Made by a program: the position numbers and the translations under genes. The notes below the pieces were generated by a model. That model had not been told where the DNA came from. It saw nothing but the letters and a program-made list of their open reading frames with translations, and did not search any database. From contig PXSY01000164.1 of assembly GCA_003023125.1 (NCBI GenBank), positions 5,786-10,807 on the forward strand: a stretch of DNA of 5,022 bases. The letters are read 5' to 3'. The DNA comes from Bacteroidetes bacterium QH_10_64_19. Its GTDB lineage: Bacteria; Bacteroidota; Rhodothermia; Rhodothermales; Salinibacteraceae. Numbering within the stretch: the first letter of the stretch is position 1; the number at the start of each line of letters is the position of its first letter. Positions 1 to 5,022 of the stretch are shown one piece after another.

Positions 1-689
1 AGGAGCGTCACGCCCGCCTCGTCGGCCTTCTGCCGGGCAGCCTGCAAGTCGCCCTCGTGGTGCTCGCCGTCCGAAACAATCAACAGTGCGCGGGGGCGAG
101 GCTCGCCCGGGGCCGCCGAGTCGGAGGCCGGGCGGGACGCCCCGAACGCCTGCATGGCCGCATCCACTGCCGCGCTGAGGTTGGTGCCCGGCCTCGACAA
201 CTGATCGGGGCCCGCCGCGTCCAGAAACAGCCGGAAGGCGCTGTAGTCGGTGGTGAGGGGCGCCTGCACGAATCCCTCCCCCGCAAAGAGCACCAGGCCC
301 ACCCGATCGCCCGTCAGGTCATCGACCAGCGAGCGGAGTTCACTCTTCGCCCGTCGGAGGCGGCTCGGAGGCACGTCTTGCACCCGCATCGAGCTGGACA
401 CGTCCAGCGCCACCACGAGGTCCACCCCGCGGCGCTCCACCGTCCGCACCTCGGTCCCCCAGCGCGGTCCCATTAGGGCCACGGTCGCCAGGAGCAGCCC
501 CCCCACCACGAGGCCCGCCTTTAGGAGACGGCGGCGTGGGCGGAGGGCCGCGGCCATCTGCCCCACGGTGGCCGGATCCCCAAAGCGCTCGCGGGCCGCC
601 CGCCGCCACTGGGCCGCCCGTCGGTAGAGCCACACGGCGCCCAGGACGAAGAGCAGCGCCCACATGTACGTCGGATGCAACCAGTCCAC
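1..689 (-). CDS. batB: BatB-type VWA domain membrane protein, 5' part (3' end outside window)
   Basis: The frame is open from a GTG at 689-687 to the left edge, giving the first 229 residues. A membrane helix lies at about residues 9-22 (after the start WLHPTYMWALLF) and a second at about 58-74. A von Willebrand factor A domain begins near residue 88. Its MIDAS metal-binding set is visible: D96-V-S98-S-S100, T169 (in RPGTNLSAA) and D207 (in LIVSDGE). This two-helix then VWA plan is that of BatB/BatA proteins of Bacteroidota, usually about 330 residues with a last helix near the C-terminus; that helix would lie outside the window. GTG 689 was chosen because it puts the first helix at the very N-terminus; no Shine-Dalgarno sequence precedes it, and an in-frame ATG at codon 9 would cut into the helix. 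It lies downstream of batA across a 216-nt repeat-rich gap. BatB rather than a second BatA is assigned from gene order and the N-terminal sequence. Confidence 0.88.
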   Translation of the reverse strand, partial: MDWLHPTYMWALLFVLGAVWLYRRAAQWRRAARERFGDPATVGQMAAALRPRRRLLKAGLVVGGLLLATVALMGPRWGTEVRTVERRGVDLVVALDVSSSMRVQDVPPSRLRRAKSELRSLVDDLTGDRVGLVLFAGEGFVQAPLTTDYSAFRLFLDAAGPDQLSRPGTNLSAAVDAAMQAFGASRPASDSAAPGEPRPRALLIVSDGEHHEGDLQAARQKADEAGVTL

Positions 690-905
690 GGTCGAGTTTG
701 GAATTCGGAATGTGGAGTGCGGAATTCAGGATGGGGACTCTCTTCGGGAATGGACGTCTGGACGAACGGATGTGTGGACGGATCTTGCCTCCATCCCTCC
801 ACACGTCCTTACGTTCATACCCGAATCTCGCAAGCGGATTCGGTATGCGAAAGCGGTCAGGTTGGTGTTCTCACTCCAAACTCCACACTCACCAATCTTC
901 GCTCG
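690..905. repeat. Intergenic foldback of degenerate 7-nt and 8-nt repeats between batA and batB
   Basis: No convincing gene. From 694 to 728 five heptamers run on the plus strand (consensus GARTKYG, e.g. GAGTTTG then GAATTCG), and three more (GAGTGTG, GAGTTTG, GAGTGAG) run on the minus strand at 890-870. Inside them, four octamers run on the plus strand at 752-783 (each starting GGAYG), and four related octamers run on the minus strand at 816-785 (e.g. GGACGTGT). The facing octamers form an inverted repeat: 768-783 against 793-808 matches at 14 of 16 positions with a 9-nt loop. The outer heptamers match at 14 of 18 (708-725 against 890-873). The gap is therefore a nested, imperfect palindrome. 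Its function is unknown; it could be an mRNA processing or stabilising structure, a recombination remnant or a small non-autonomous element. Confidence 0.7.
816..847. repeat. Compact palindrome / hairpin in the batA-batB gap
   Basis: CATAC (816-820) pairs with GTATG (843-847), CGAATC (822-827) pairs with GATTCG (837-842), and CG (829-830) pairs with CG (835-836) around the loop CAAG. C821 and T828 are single bulges. That gives 13 pairs in 32 nt, so it would fold stably as RNA from either strand. There is no T-run on either side, which argues against an intrinsic terminator and is more like a REP-type palindrome or an mRNA 3'-end stabiliser downstream of batA. Confidence 0.6.
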
Positions 906-1880
906 TCAGGGGAAGCGGCGGAAGAGGGTGGTCGAGAGCCCCACCTCCAGGAGCACGAGGCCCAGCGCCGGCAGCAGAAACCAGGGGTACCGCTCCGTCC
1001 GGTCCGTGTAGATGCGCTCATCCACCGGGGCGGCCTCCATGGTGTCGATCTCCGCGTAAATGCGCTCCAGGGCGTCCCGGTTCGTGGCCGAGAAGTATTG
1101 ACCGCCGGTGGTAGCCGAGACGGCCCGGAGCATCTTTGCGTCCACGCTGCCCCCGCCCTGTTGCTCACTGGGGGTCGGTCCCGTCTCCACGCCAGTCTCC
1201 TCGGTCGAGCCCACTCCAATTGCGTAGACCCGCACGTCCATCGTCGCGGCCACCTCCGCCGCCGTTCGGGGATCGATTTGCCCTCGATTGTTGCGGCCAT
1301 CGGTGAGCAGGATGGCGACCTTGCTCTCCGCCTCGCTGTCTTTGAGCCGGTTGACCGCCGTGGCCAGCCCCGTGCCCACCGCCGTGCCGTCCTCCACCGC
1401 GCCAATTTCGACCTCGTCGAGCATCCGCTGGAGGAACCCGTAGTCGAGGGTGAGGGGCGTCTGCGTGTAGGCCTCGGCGGCAAACACGATGAGCCCCACC
1501 CGGTCGGACACGCGCCCCTCCACGAACGAGCTGGCCGCCTCCCGCGCCGCCTCAAAGCGAGTGGGCTGGAAGTCTTCGGCCTGCATCGAGGACGAGGCGT
1601 CGAGCACCAGCATGATGTCGATCCCCTCGGCGGTCTCGGTCTTGGTGGTCGCCTCCGTCTGCGGCCGGGCCAGGGCCAGGACTCCAAGCACGAGCGCGCC
1701 CATCCGGAGGGCCGCGGGCGTCCATCGCCAACGCACGGTCCAGGCCGTCGGCGCGCCCTGCACCGGATCCACGTCGCTGTAGCGCAGCCCGCCTTCTCGG
1801 CCAAACCGCCACCAGGTCCACGCGCCCACCGCGGGCACGACGAGCAGGAGCCACAGCAGCTGGGGATTGGCGAAGCTCAC
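906..1880 (-). CDS. batA: BatA-type VWA domain membrane protein
   Basis: A 324-residue protein, the usual length for BatA. It starts at GTG 1880-1878, giving VSFANPQLLWLLL, the typical BatA N-terminus. Membrane helices lie at about residues 8-24 and 57-71, with a third near the C-terminus at about 299-318. The VWA domain (about 87-265) has a complete MIDAS: D94-A-S96-S-S98, T166 or T170 in GTAVGTGL, and D194 in LLTDGRNNRG. BatA proteins are thought to hold a metal-dependent binding face at the membrane and act with MoxR and DUF58 partners; their ligand is not settled. An earlier in-frame GTG at 2033 would add 51 residues that look unlike coding sequence. No Shine-Dalgarno sequence precedes GTG 1880, as is common in Bacteroidota. 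The gene lies 157 nt after the sirtuin and 216 nt before batB, looser spacing than in a compact operon. Confidence 0.92.
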   Translation of the reverse strand: MSFANPQLLWLLLVVPAVGAWTWWRFGREGGLRYSDVDPVQGAPTAWTVRWRWTPAALRMGALVLGVLALARPQTEATTKTETAEGIDIMLVLDASSSMQAEDFQPTRFEAAREAASSFVEGRVSDRVGLIVFAAEAYTQTPLTLDYGFLQRMLDEVEIGAVEDGTAVGTGLATAVNRLKDSEAESKVAILLTDGRNNRGQIDPRTAAEVAATMDVRVYAIGVGSTEETGVETGPTPSEQQGGGSVDAKMLRAVSATTGGQYFSATNRDALERIYAEIDTMEAAPVDERIYTDRTERYPWFLLPALGLVLLEVGLSTTLFRRFP

Positions 1881-1943
1881 AGGAGGCGGAAATTCCCGAT
1901 GCGAGATCGTAAACGGGGTTTGCTTCTCGTGTTGGGGGAGCTC

Positions 1944-1975
1944 TGCCGGATGTGCGTTTGGGCGTATGAGAGAGA
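1944..1975. repeat. Short period-8 repeat between sirtuin and batA
   Basis: Plus-strand octamers in register are GTGCGTTT (1952-1959), GGGCGTAT (1960-1967) and the weaker flanking units TGCCGGAT (1944-1951) and GAGAGAGA (1968-1975). The 10-mer GTTTGGGCGT (1956-1965) recurs exactly at 2882-2891, and the 9-mer GCGTATGAG (1962-1970) recurs exactly at 2864-2872. The link to the larger array in the next gap is therefore sequence-based and does not rest on periodicity alone. The rest of this 157-nt gap (1881-2037) holds no gene I can support. Confidence 0.5.
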
Positions 1976-2037
1976 AACACCCACTCCCCCAGGCGCCCCG
2001 ACAGTGGTCGGGATTCCCTTCGGTCGCCCACACGCAT

Positions 2038-2796
2038 TCACGCCCCGTCTCGCCCGGCCACAGCGTCGACGAGGGCAGGCAGGACCTCGCCGGCCGGGCC
2101 CCGCACCGACTCGTCCACCTCGTCGGTGATCCCGGTCGTGTCCGGATTGACCTCCGCCACGTGGGCGCCGTGCTCCCGCGCCATCCCGGGATAGCGTGCG
2201 GCCGGATACACCACGGCGCTCGTCCCCACGCTCAAAAACACGTCCGCGCGGCGGGTGGCGGCATCGGCCTTCTTCACCGCGTCGGCCGGAAGCTGTTCGC
2301 CGAACCACACCACGTCGGGACGAATGAGCCCCTCGCACGCCGGACACCGGGCCGGCTCGCCCGCCTGGATCGCCGCGTCGACCGTGTCCGGCGCCGCGCT
2401 GCGCTCGCAGTCCATGCAGTAGTTGTGGGTGATGTTGCCGTGCAGTTCGATGACCGTGCTGCTGTCAGCCCGATTGTGCAGATCGTCCACGTTCTGGGTC
2501 ACCACGGCCACGTCCGGCCCGTGGGCCTCCAGGTCCGCGAGGGCGCGATGCCCCGCATTCGGCTCGGCCTCCTCTACTACCTCTCGCCGATGCTGGTACC
2601 AGCCCTGCACGAGCTCGGGATTGTCGAGAAACGCCTCCACGTTGGCCAGCTCCTGCGGGTCAAACTCCTCCCAGAGGCCGTCCGGATCGCGGAAGGTGGG
2701 AATGCCGCTCTCGGCGCTGATGCCCGCCCCGGTCAGCACGGCCACGTGCTCGGCCTCAGCGAGACGATCAACGAGTGTGTCGGTGAAGTCAGGCAC
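2038..2796 (-). CDS. cobB: Class III sirtuin, NAD-dependent protein deacylase
   Basis: A 252-residue protein spanning a complete sirtuin core. Sirtuins remove acyl groups from lysines using NAD+, giving nicotinamide and O-acyl-ADP-ribose. NAD-binding motifs are GAGISAESGIPTFR (23-36), TQNVDDLH (100-107) and VGTS (190-193). The catalytic histidine is H119 in ELHG. A structural zinc site is formed by C127, C130, C151 and C154. Y67-x-x-R70 in WYQHRR matches the Tyr/Arg pair of SIRT5/CobB class III enzymes, which bind acidic acyl groups, so desuccinylase or demalonylase activity is likely beside deacetylation; that is inferred from the family. The protein is strongly acidic, fitting a high-salt cytoplasm. 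It starts at GTG 2796-2794; there is no upstream in-frame ATG close by and no Shine-Dalgarno sequence. It is soluble, with no signal peptide, and sits in the same direction between the BatD-like gene and batA. Confidence 0.95.
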   Translation of the reverse strand: MPDFTDTLVDRLAEAEHVAVLTGAGISAESGIPTFRDPDGLWEEFDPQELANVEAFLDNPELVQGWYQHRREVVEEAEPNAGHRALADLEAHGPDVAVVTQNVDDLHNRADSSTVIELHGNITHNYCMDCERSAAPDTVDAAIQAGEPARCPACEGLIRPDVVWFGEQLPADAVKKADAATRRADVFLSVGTSAVVYPAARYPGMAREHGAHVAEVNPDTTGITDEVDESVRGPAGEVLPALVDAVAGRDGA

Positions 2797-2861
2797 GAAT
2801 GAAAGCGCTGATCAGTTACGAGTGACATTCGCTGATGGACTCCTCCATTTCTCCTCAGGGG

Positions 2862-2909
2862 ACGCGTATGAGCGTCTGGGAGTTTGGGCGTCTGGGCGTC
2901 GGACGCCAT
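2862..2909. repeat. Period-8 degenerate tandem repeat between the BatD-like gene and sirtuin
   Basis: Six plus-strand units in register span 2862-2909. The clearest are GAGCGTCT (2870-2877), GGGCGTCT (2886-2893) and GGGCGTCG (2894-2901), with GGGAGTTT between; the consensus is about GRGCGTNT. The end of the array also forms a small palindrome, GGCGT (2895-2899) against ACGCC (2903-2907) with a 3-nt loop. No T-run follows, so it does not look like a terminator. The remainder of the 124-nt gap (2797-2920) contains only short local palindromes, such as ATGGA/TCCAT at 2835-2848. Confidence 0.6.
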
Positions 2910-2920
2910 ACCCGTCTTCT

Positions 2921-3775
2921 CTACACGGACGCAGACTCCTCCTCAACCGACGCGGACTCGGTACGGCGTTGCGCTGATTCGAGGGCATCAATCACGCTCC
3001 GCGCGTCTTCGAGCACGGACTGGCTTCTCTCCGGCGACGGCTCGGCGTCGGCAAACTTGACGAGGTCGGCCTGTTGCAGGACGGTCTGCAGCCGCCGGAG
3101 CACCACCCCCTGCACCTCGGGGTGACGCCGGAGGGCCGTCAGCACTTCAGGCGGCGGCGGGTCGTCGTCCGCGTCGGATGCGGACGCGTCCTCTTCGCCC
3201 CACCGCCGCCATGCGTACACGAGGCCCCCTGTCAGTGCCAGCGCGGACAGGAGGAGCGCGCCCCAGGCCCAGAGGGGCCAGGGAAACGACGCGAGTGCGG
3301 CCGGGGTGCGCAGCACTTCGTCGTCGGGCTCGACGACGGAGCGCACCGGCACGACCTGGGGAACGGTGCCCGCCACGGTGGTGTCGGGGCCCGCTACGAG
3401 ACGGACGGGGAGGATGGGCACCCGCGCTGAGTCGAGCGCGAAGGTCGTCACCTCGTAGGCGACGCTGTCGACCCGCCGCGTCGGCGACGCACGGCGGCTC
3501 TGCACCGCTCCCCGCTGCACCACGTGCAGGTCGCCGAAGAGGGCGGCTCCGGCGTCCGACGCCGGAAACACGGCCGCCGCGTCGGCGTCGTGCTCGGCCA
3601 CGAGGCGCACCGTAAACCGCTCGCCAATCTTCACGCTGTCGGCCGCCACGCGGGCCTCGATGCGCGGGGACGACTGGGCCACGGCGCGCTGTCCTCCTCC
3701 CAACCACCCCGCCAGCACCACGAGCACAGCGGCTGTGCCCCCGACCCGCATCCAACGTGACCTCCATCGCTCCAT
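2921..3775 (-). CDS. BatD-like membrane-anchored extracytoplasmic protein
   Basis: A 284-residue protein starting at ATG 3775-3773, with GAGG about 10 nt upstream. It has a signal peptide: basic MERWRSRWMR, a hydrophobic stretch at about 11-27 and a likely cleavage after AVA at 31-33. The segment from about 36 to 160 (RIEARVAADSVKIGERFTVRL onward) resembles the beta-sandwich N-terminal part of BatD-type proteins. One membrane helix follows at about 166-188, then a cytoplasmic tail of about 95 residues with an acidic patch (EEDASASDADDD, 194-205) and ADLVKFADAEPSPE (236-249), which resembles the 'ADLVKFA..P' stretch seen in the matching gene of other Bacteroidota Bat clusters. It is much shorter than full BatD (usually over 500 residues), so it is a related one-helix member; DUF4381-like is the alternative name. 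The gene is 37 nt after DUF58 in the same direction, almost certainly co-transcribed. An upstream extension to 4015 would overlap DUF58 and is not used. Confidence 0.8.
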   Translation of the reverse strand: MERWRSRWMRVGGTAAVLVVLAGWLGGGQRAVAQSSPRIEARVAADSVKIGERFTVRLVAEHDADAAAVFPASDAGAALFGDLHVVQRGAVQSRRASPTRRVDSVAYEVTTFALDSARVPILPVRLVAGPDTTVAGTVPQVVPVRSVVEPDDEVLRTPAALASFPWPLWAWGALLLSALALTGGLVYAWRRWGEEDASASDADDDPPPPEVLTALRRHPEVQGVVLRRLQTVLQQADLVKFADAEPSPERSQSVLEDARSVIDALESAQRRTESASVEEESASV

Positions 3776-3812
3776 GGGTCGCGCCTCGATCAGTGGCCCA
3801 CCGCGCCGTCCG

Positions 3813-4688
3813 CTATCCCCGGCGGGCTCGCCGTCGGAAAAATGCGATGAGGGGCTCCACGTAGTCGGCATCGGTGCGGACGATGACGTGCCCCGCGCCG
3901 GCCCGCTGGAGCACGTCGCGGGTCTGCTCGCGGCGGGCTTCGGCCTTGGCCGCCATGGCCTCCCGGACGGCCGGGTCGCGGGCATCGACGGTGACCGTCT
4001 CCCCCGTTTCGGCATCGGTCAGGTCAACCAGCCCCACCGGGGGGAGTTCCTCTTCCCGGGGGTCCTGCACCTCCACCCCGACGGTGTCGTGGCGCTGCGC
4101 GGCCGCCCGCAGCATCGAGTCGTACCCGGCATCGAAGAAGTCGCTCACCAGCACCAGCACCGACCGCCGCTGCAGGATGCGGAGCACCCGCTGGAGCGCC
4201 CCGGCAATGTCGGTCCCGGTCGACGCGGGCTCGGTCGTGAACAGCTCCCGGATGCACCGCAGCACGTGGCGACGGCCCTTGCGCGGCGGGACGAACCGTT
4301 CGATCTCGTCGGAAAACAGGAGGAGTCCCACCGTGTCGTTGTTCTGGATGGCGCTGAAGGCGATGACCGCGCAGATCTCGGCGGCCACCTCGCGCTTGAG
4401 CTTGCCCTGCGAGCCGAAGTTCTCGGAGCCCGACACGTCGACGCACAGCATGACGGTCTGCTCCCGTTCCTCCTCGTAGACCTTCACGTACGTCTCGTCC
4501 ATCCGCGCGGAGACGTTCCAGTCGATGTTGCGGATGTCGTCGCCGACCTGGTAGGGGCGCACCTCGGCAAACTCGATGCCGCGGCCCTTGAAGGCGGACT
4601 GATACTCGCCCTGCACGATGCTCTCCACCACCCCGCGGGCGCGGACCTCCAGGCGACGGATCTTTTCGAACAGCTCGTCGGGGATCAT
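3813..4688 (-). CDS. DUF58 domain protein (VWA-like, MoxR-associated)
   Basis: A 291-residue protein of normal family length, starting at ATG 4688-4686. The DUF58 signature runs from about residue 35 to 76: GRGIEFAEVRPYQVGDD, then IRNIDWNVSAR and YVKVYEEERE. A VWA-like fold follows, with D84-V-S86-G-S88, T159 (STGTD) and D183 (VSDFFD), so its MIDAS-like residues are kept. There are no membrane helices or signal peptide, so it is cytoplasmic. DUF58 proteins are normally encoded next to MoxR AAA+ ATPases and are thought to couple that ATPase to the membrane VWA proteins; the biochemical role is not established. Here it is the first gene of the visible minus-strand set, with no moxR in the 334 nt upstream. 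It is followed after 37 nt by the BatD-like gene. No clear Shine-Dalgarno sequence precedes the start. Confidence 0.93.
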   Translation of the reverse strand: MIPDELFEKIRRLEVRARGVVESIVQGEYQSAFKGRGIEFAEVRPYQVGDDIRNIDWNVSARMDETYVKVYEEEREQTVMLCVDVSGSENFGSQGKLKREVAAEICAVIAFSAIQNNDTVGLLLFSDEIERFVPPRKGRRHVLRCIRELFTTEPASTGTDIAGALQRVLRILQRRSVLVLVSDFFDAGYDSMLRAAAQRHDTVGVEVQDPREEELPPVGLVDLTDAETGETVTVDARDPAVREAMAAKAEARREQTRDVLQRAGAGHVIVRTDADYVEPLIAFFRRRARRG

Positions 4689-4907
4689 GGGACGGACCGG
4701 GGCGGGCAGACGACAGCGTCAACGCGCTCAAACTCGCCCCCGCCCCCATACGTTCGCGCTCCCAACGTGGCGTGCAGGGACGCGGGCGGAGGGACCGGAG
4801 AAAGAACCGCGGGCCCCAACCCCCCCGACGCATACCGCCCGCCCAACCAGCCGTCGTACCTCAACTGTGCCTCATTGGGGATTTTCTCATTGTATCATTT
4901 TGTCCTC
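4689..4907. other. Non-coding region upstream of DUF58, with AT-rich patch next to the CRISPR-like repeats
   Basis: I see no gene here. 4689-4860 is very GC-rich. It contains a faint minus-strand period-8 trace (GAACGTAT at 4755-4748, close to GAACGTAA at 816-809). From about 4862 to 4907 the base composition changes sharply to AT-rich. A minus-strand TACAAT (4894-4889) could be a -10 element for the DUF58 set, but no good -35 sits at the right distance, so no promoter is called. The AT-rich patch could equally be the leader or the trailer side of the adjacent repeat array. Confidence 0.5.
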
Positions 4908-5022
4908 GTTTCAATACCTCAGAGGTGCGATTGGAAGTGGTCCTACGGCACTCACTAAGTATGGTGTATTCAAATTTCAATACCTCGAAGGTGCGATTGG
5001 AGGGTTAGACCCTACGTACACC
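4908..5022 (-). CRISPR. Edge of a probable CRISPR array: two 30-nt repeats and one 36-nt spacer, running off the window
   Basis: Repeat copies at 4908-4937 and 4974-5003 are identical at 26 of 30 positions (differences at repeat positions 1, 14, 15 and 29). The 36 nt between them (4938-4973) does not resemble the repeat, and a further 19 nt of unrelated sequence follow to the window end. The 30+36 geometry is normal for CRISPR. On the plus strand the first copy starts GTTTCAAT, so on the minus strand it ends in ATTGAAAC, the 8-nt handle typical of type I-B and type III repeats. This favours minus-strand transcription, with the leader to the right outside the window. A short stem ACCT/AGGT (repeat positions 9-12 and 16-19) is kept in both copies, and the two internal changes fall in its 3-nt loop. 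No cas gene is visible. Only two copies are in view, so a relic or another dispersed repeat is possible. Confidence 0.72.

Noticed and set aside
1933..1991. Inverted repeat TGGGGGAG / CTCCCCCA in the sirtuin-batA gap
   Set aside because: Only 8 bp, low complexity and 43 nt apart; expected by chance in GC-rich DNA.
1997..2012. Hairpin CCCGAC/GTCGGG downstream of the sirtuin as an intrinsic terminator
   Set aside because: A perfect 6-bp stem with a 4-nt loop, but no T-run follows on the minus strand (the nearest T-rich stretch is about 20 nt away).
1881..2033. Upstream GTG start for batA at 2033, adding 51 residues
   Set aside because: The added residues do not look like a signal peptide or any BatA N-terminus and are translated from repeat-bearing gap DNA; the GTG at 1880 gives the usual start and length.
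675..2129. Long plus-strand open frame opposite batA (484 codons)
   Set aside because: It is antisense to a clear VWA gene, its product is rich in Arg, His and Gly with no recognisable domain, and it runs through the repeat gap. Long antisense frames are expected in GC-rich DNA.
2808..2815. CTGATCAG palindrome just upstream of the sirtuin start as an operator
   Set aside because: A single 8-bp palindrome with no second copy and no recognised promoter beside it.
3776..4015. Upstream extension of the BatD-like gene to 4015
   Set aside because: It would overlap the DUF58 gene by about 200 nt and place the signal peptide internally.
4889..4914. Minus-strand promoter TTGAAA / TACAAT for the DUF58 gene set
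   Set aside because: The elements are 14 nt apart, too close for a standard promoter, and the TTGAAA lies inside the CRISPR-like repeat. No Bacteroidota-type TAnnTTTG element was found either.
3660..4958. Long plus-strand open frame opposite DUF58 (432 codons)
   Set aside because: It is antisense to the DUF58 gene, which carries a full family signature; the plus-strand product shows no motif and reads into the CRISPR-like repeat.
4942..5016. CCTACG shared by the spacer and the sequence after the second repeat
   Set aside because: A 6-nt match at different offsets from the repeat ends (4942 and 5011); too short to count as part of the repeat.

Overview
The window is strongly GC-rich. Every gene I can support lies on the minus strand, so the text reads from high to low coordinates. 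Order: a DUF58 protein (4688-3813), a membrane-anchored BatD-like protein (3775-2921), a class III sirtuin (2796-2038), a BatA-type VWA protein (1880-906) and a BatB-type VWA protein (689 to beyond the left edge). The gene content (a 'Bat' aerotolerance-type cluster), the near absence of Shine-Dalgarno sequences, the frequent GTG starts and the acidic, Asp/Glu-rich proteins point to a halophilic member of the Bacteroidota/Rhodothermota, of the Salinibacter kind. That placement is inference from style and not a database match.

Layout. 1-689: 5' part of batB. 690-905: a gene-free gap full of short-period and inverted repeats. 906-1880: batA. 1881-2037: gap with a small period-8 repeat. 2038-2796: sirtuin. 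2797-2920: gap with a clear period-8 repeat. 2921-3775: BatD-like protein. 3776-3812: short spacer. 3813-4688: DUF58. 4689-4907: non-coding, ending in an AT-rich patch. 4908-5022: two 30-nt repeats separated by 36 nt, the edge of a probable CRISPR array that continues past the window.

How the genes fit together. In the Bat/MoxR clusters known from Bacteroidota, a MoxR AAA+ ATPase works with a DUF58 protein and membrane-anchored VWA proteins (BatA, BatB), which present metal-dependent (MIDAS) binding faces in the periplasm or at the membrane. BatD-like proteins are anchored extracytoplasmic partners. Here DUF58, the BatD-like protein, BatA and BatB keep the familiar order, but a sirtuin sits between the BatD-like gene and batA. 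No moxR gene is visible in front of DUF58; the CRISPR-like repeats occupy the sequence beyond its upstream region.

The most unusual content is outside the genes: the CRISPR-like repeat pair, and a family of degenerate 7- and 8-nt tandem repeats that recur in three of the gaps and form a nested foldback between batA and batB. I see no new enzymatic system in the window.
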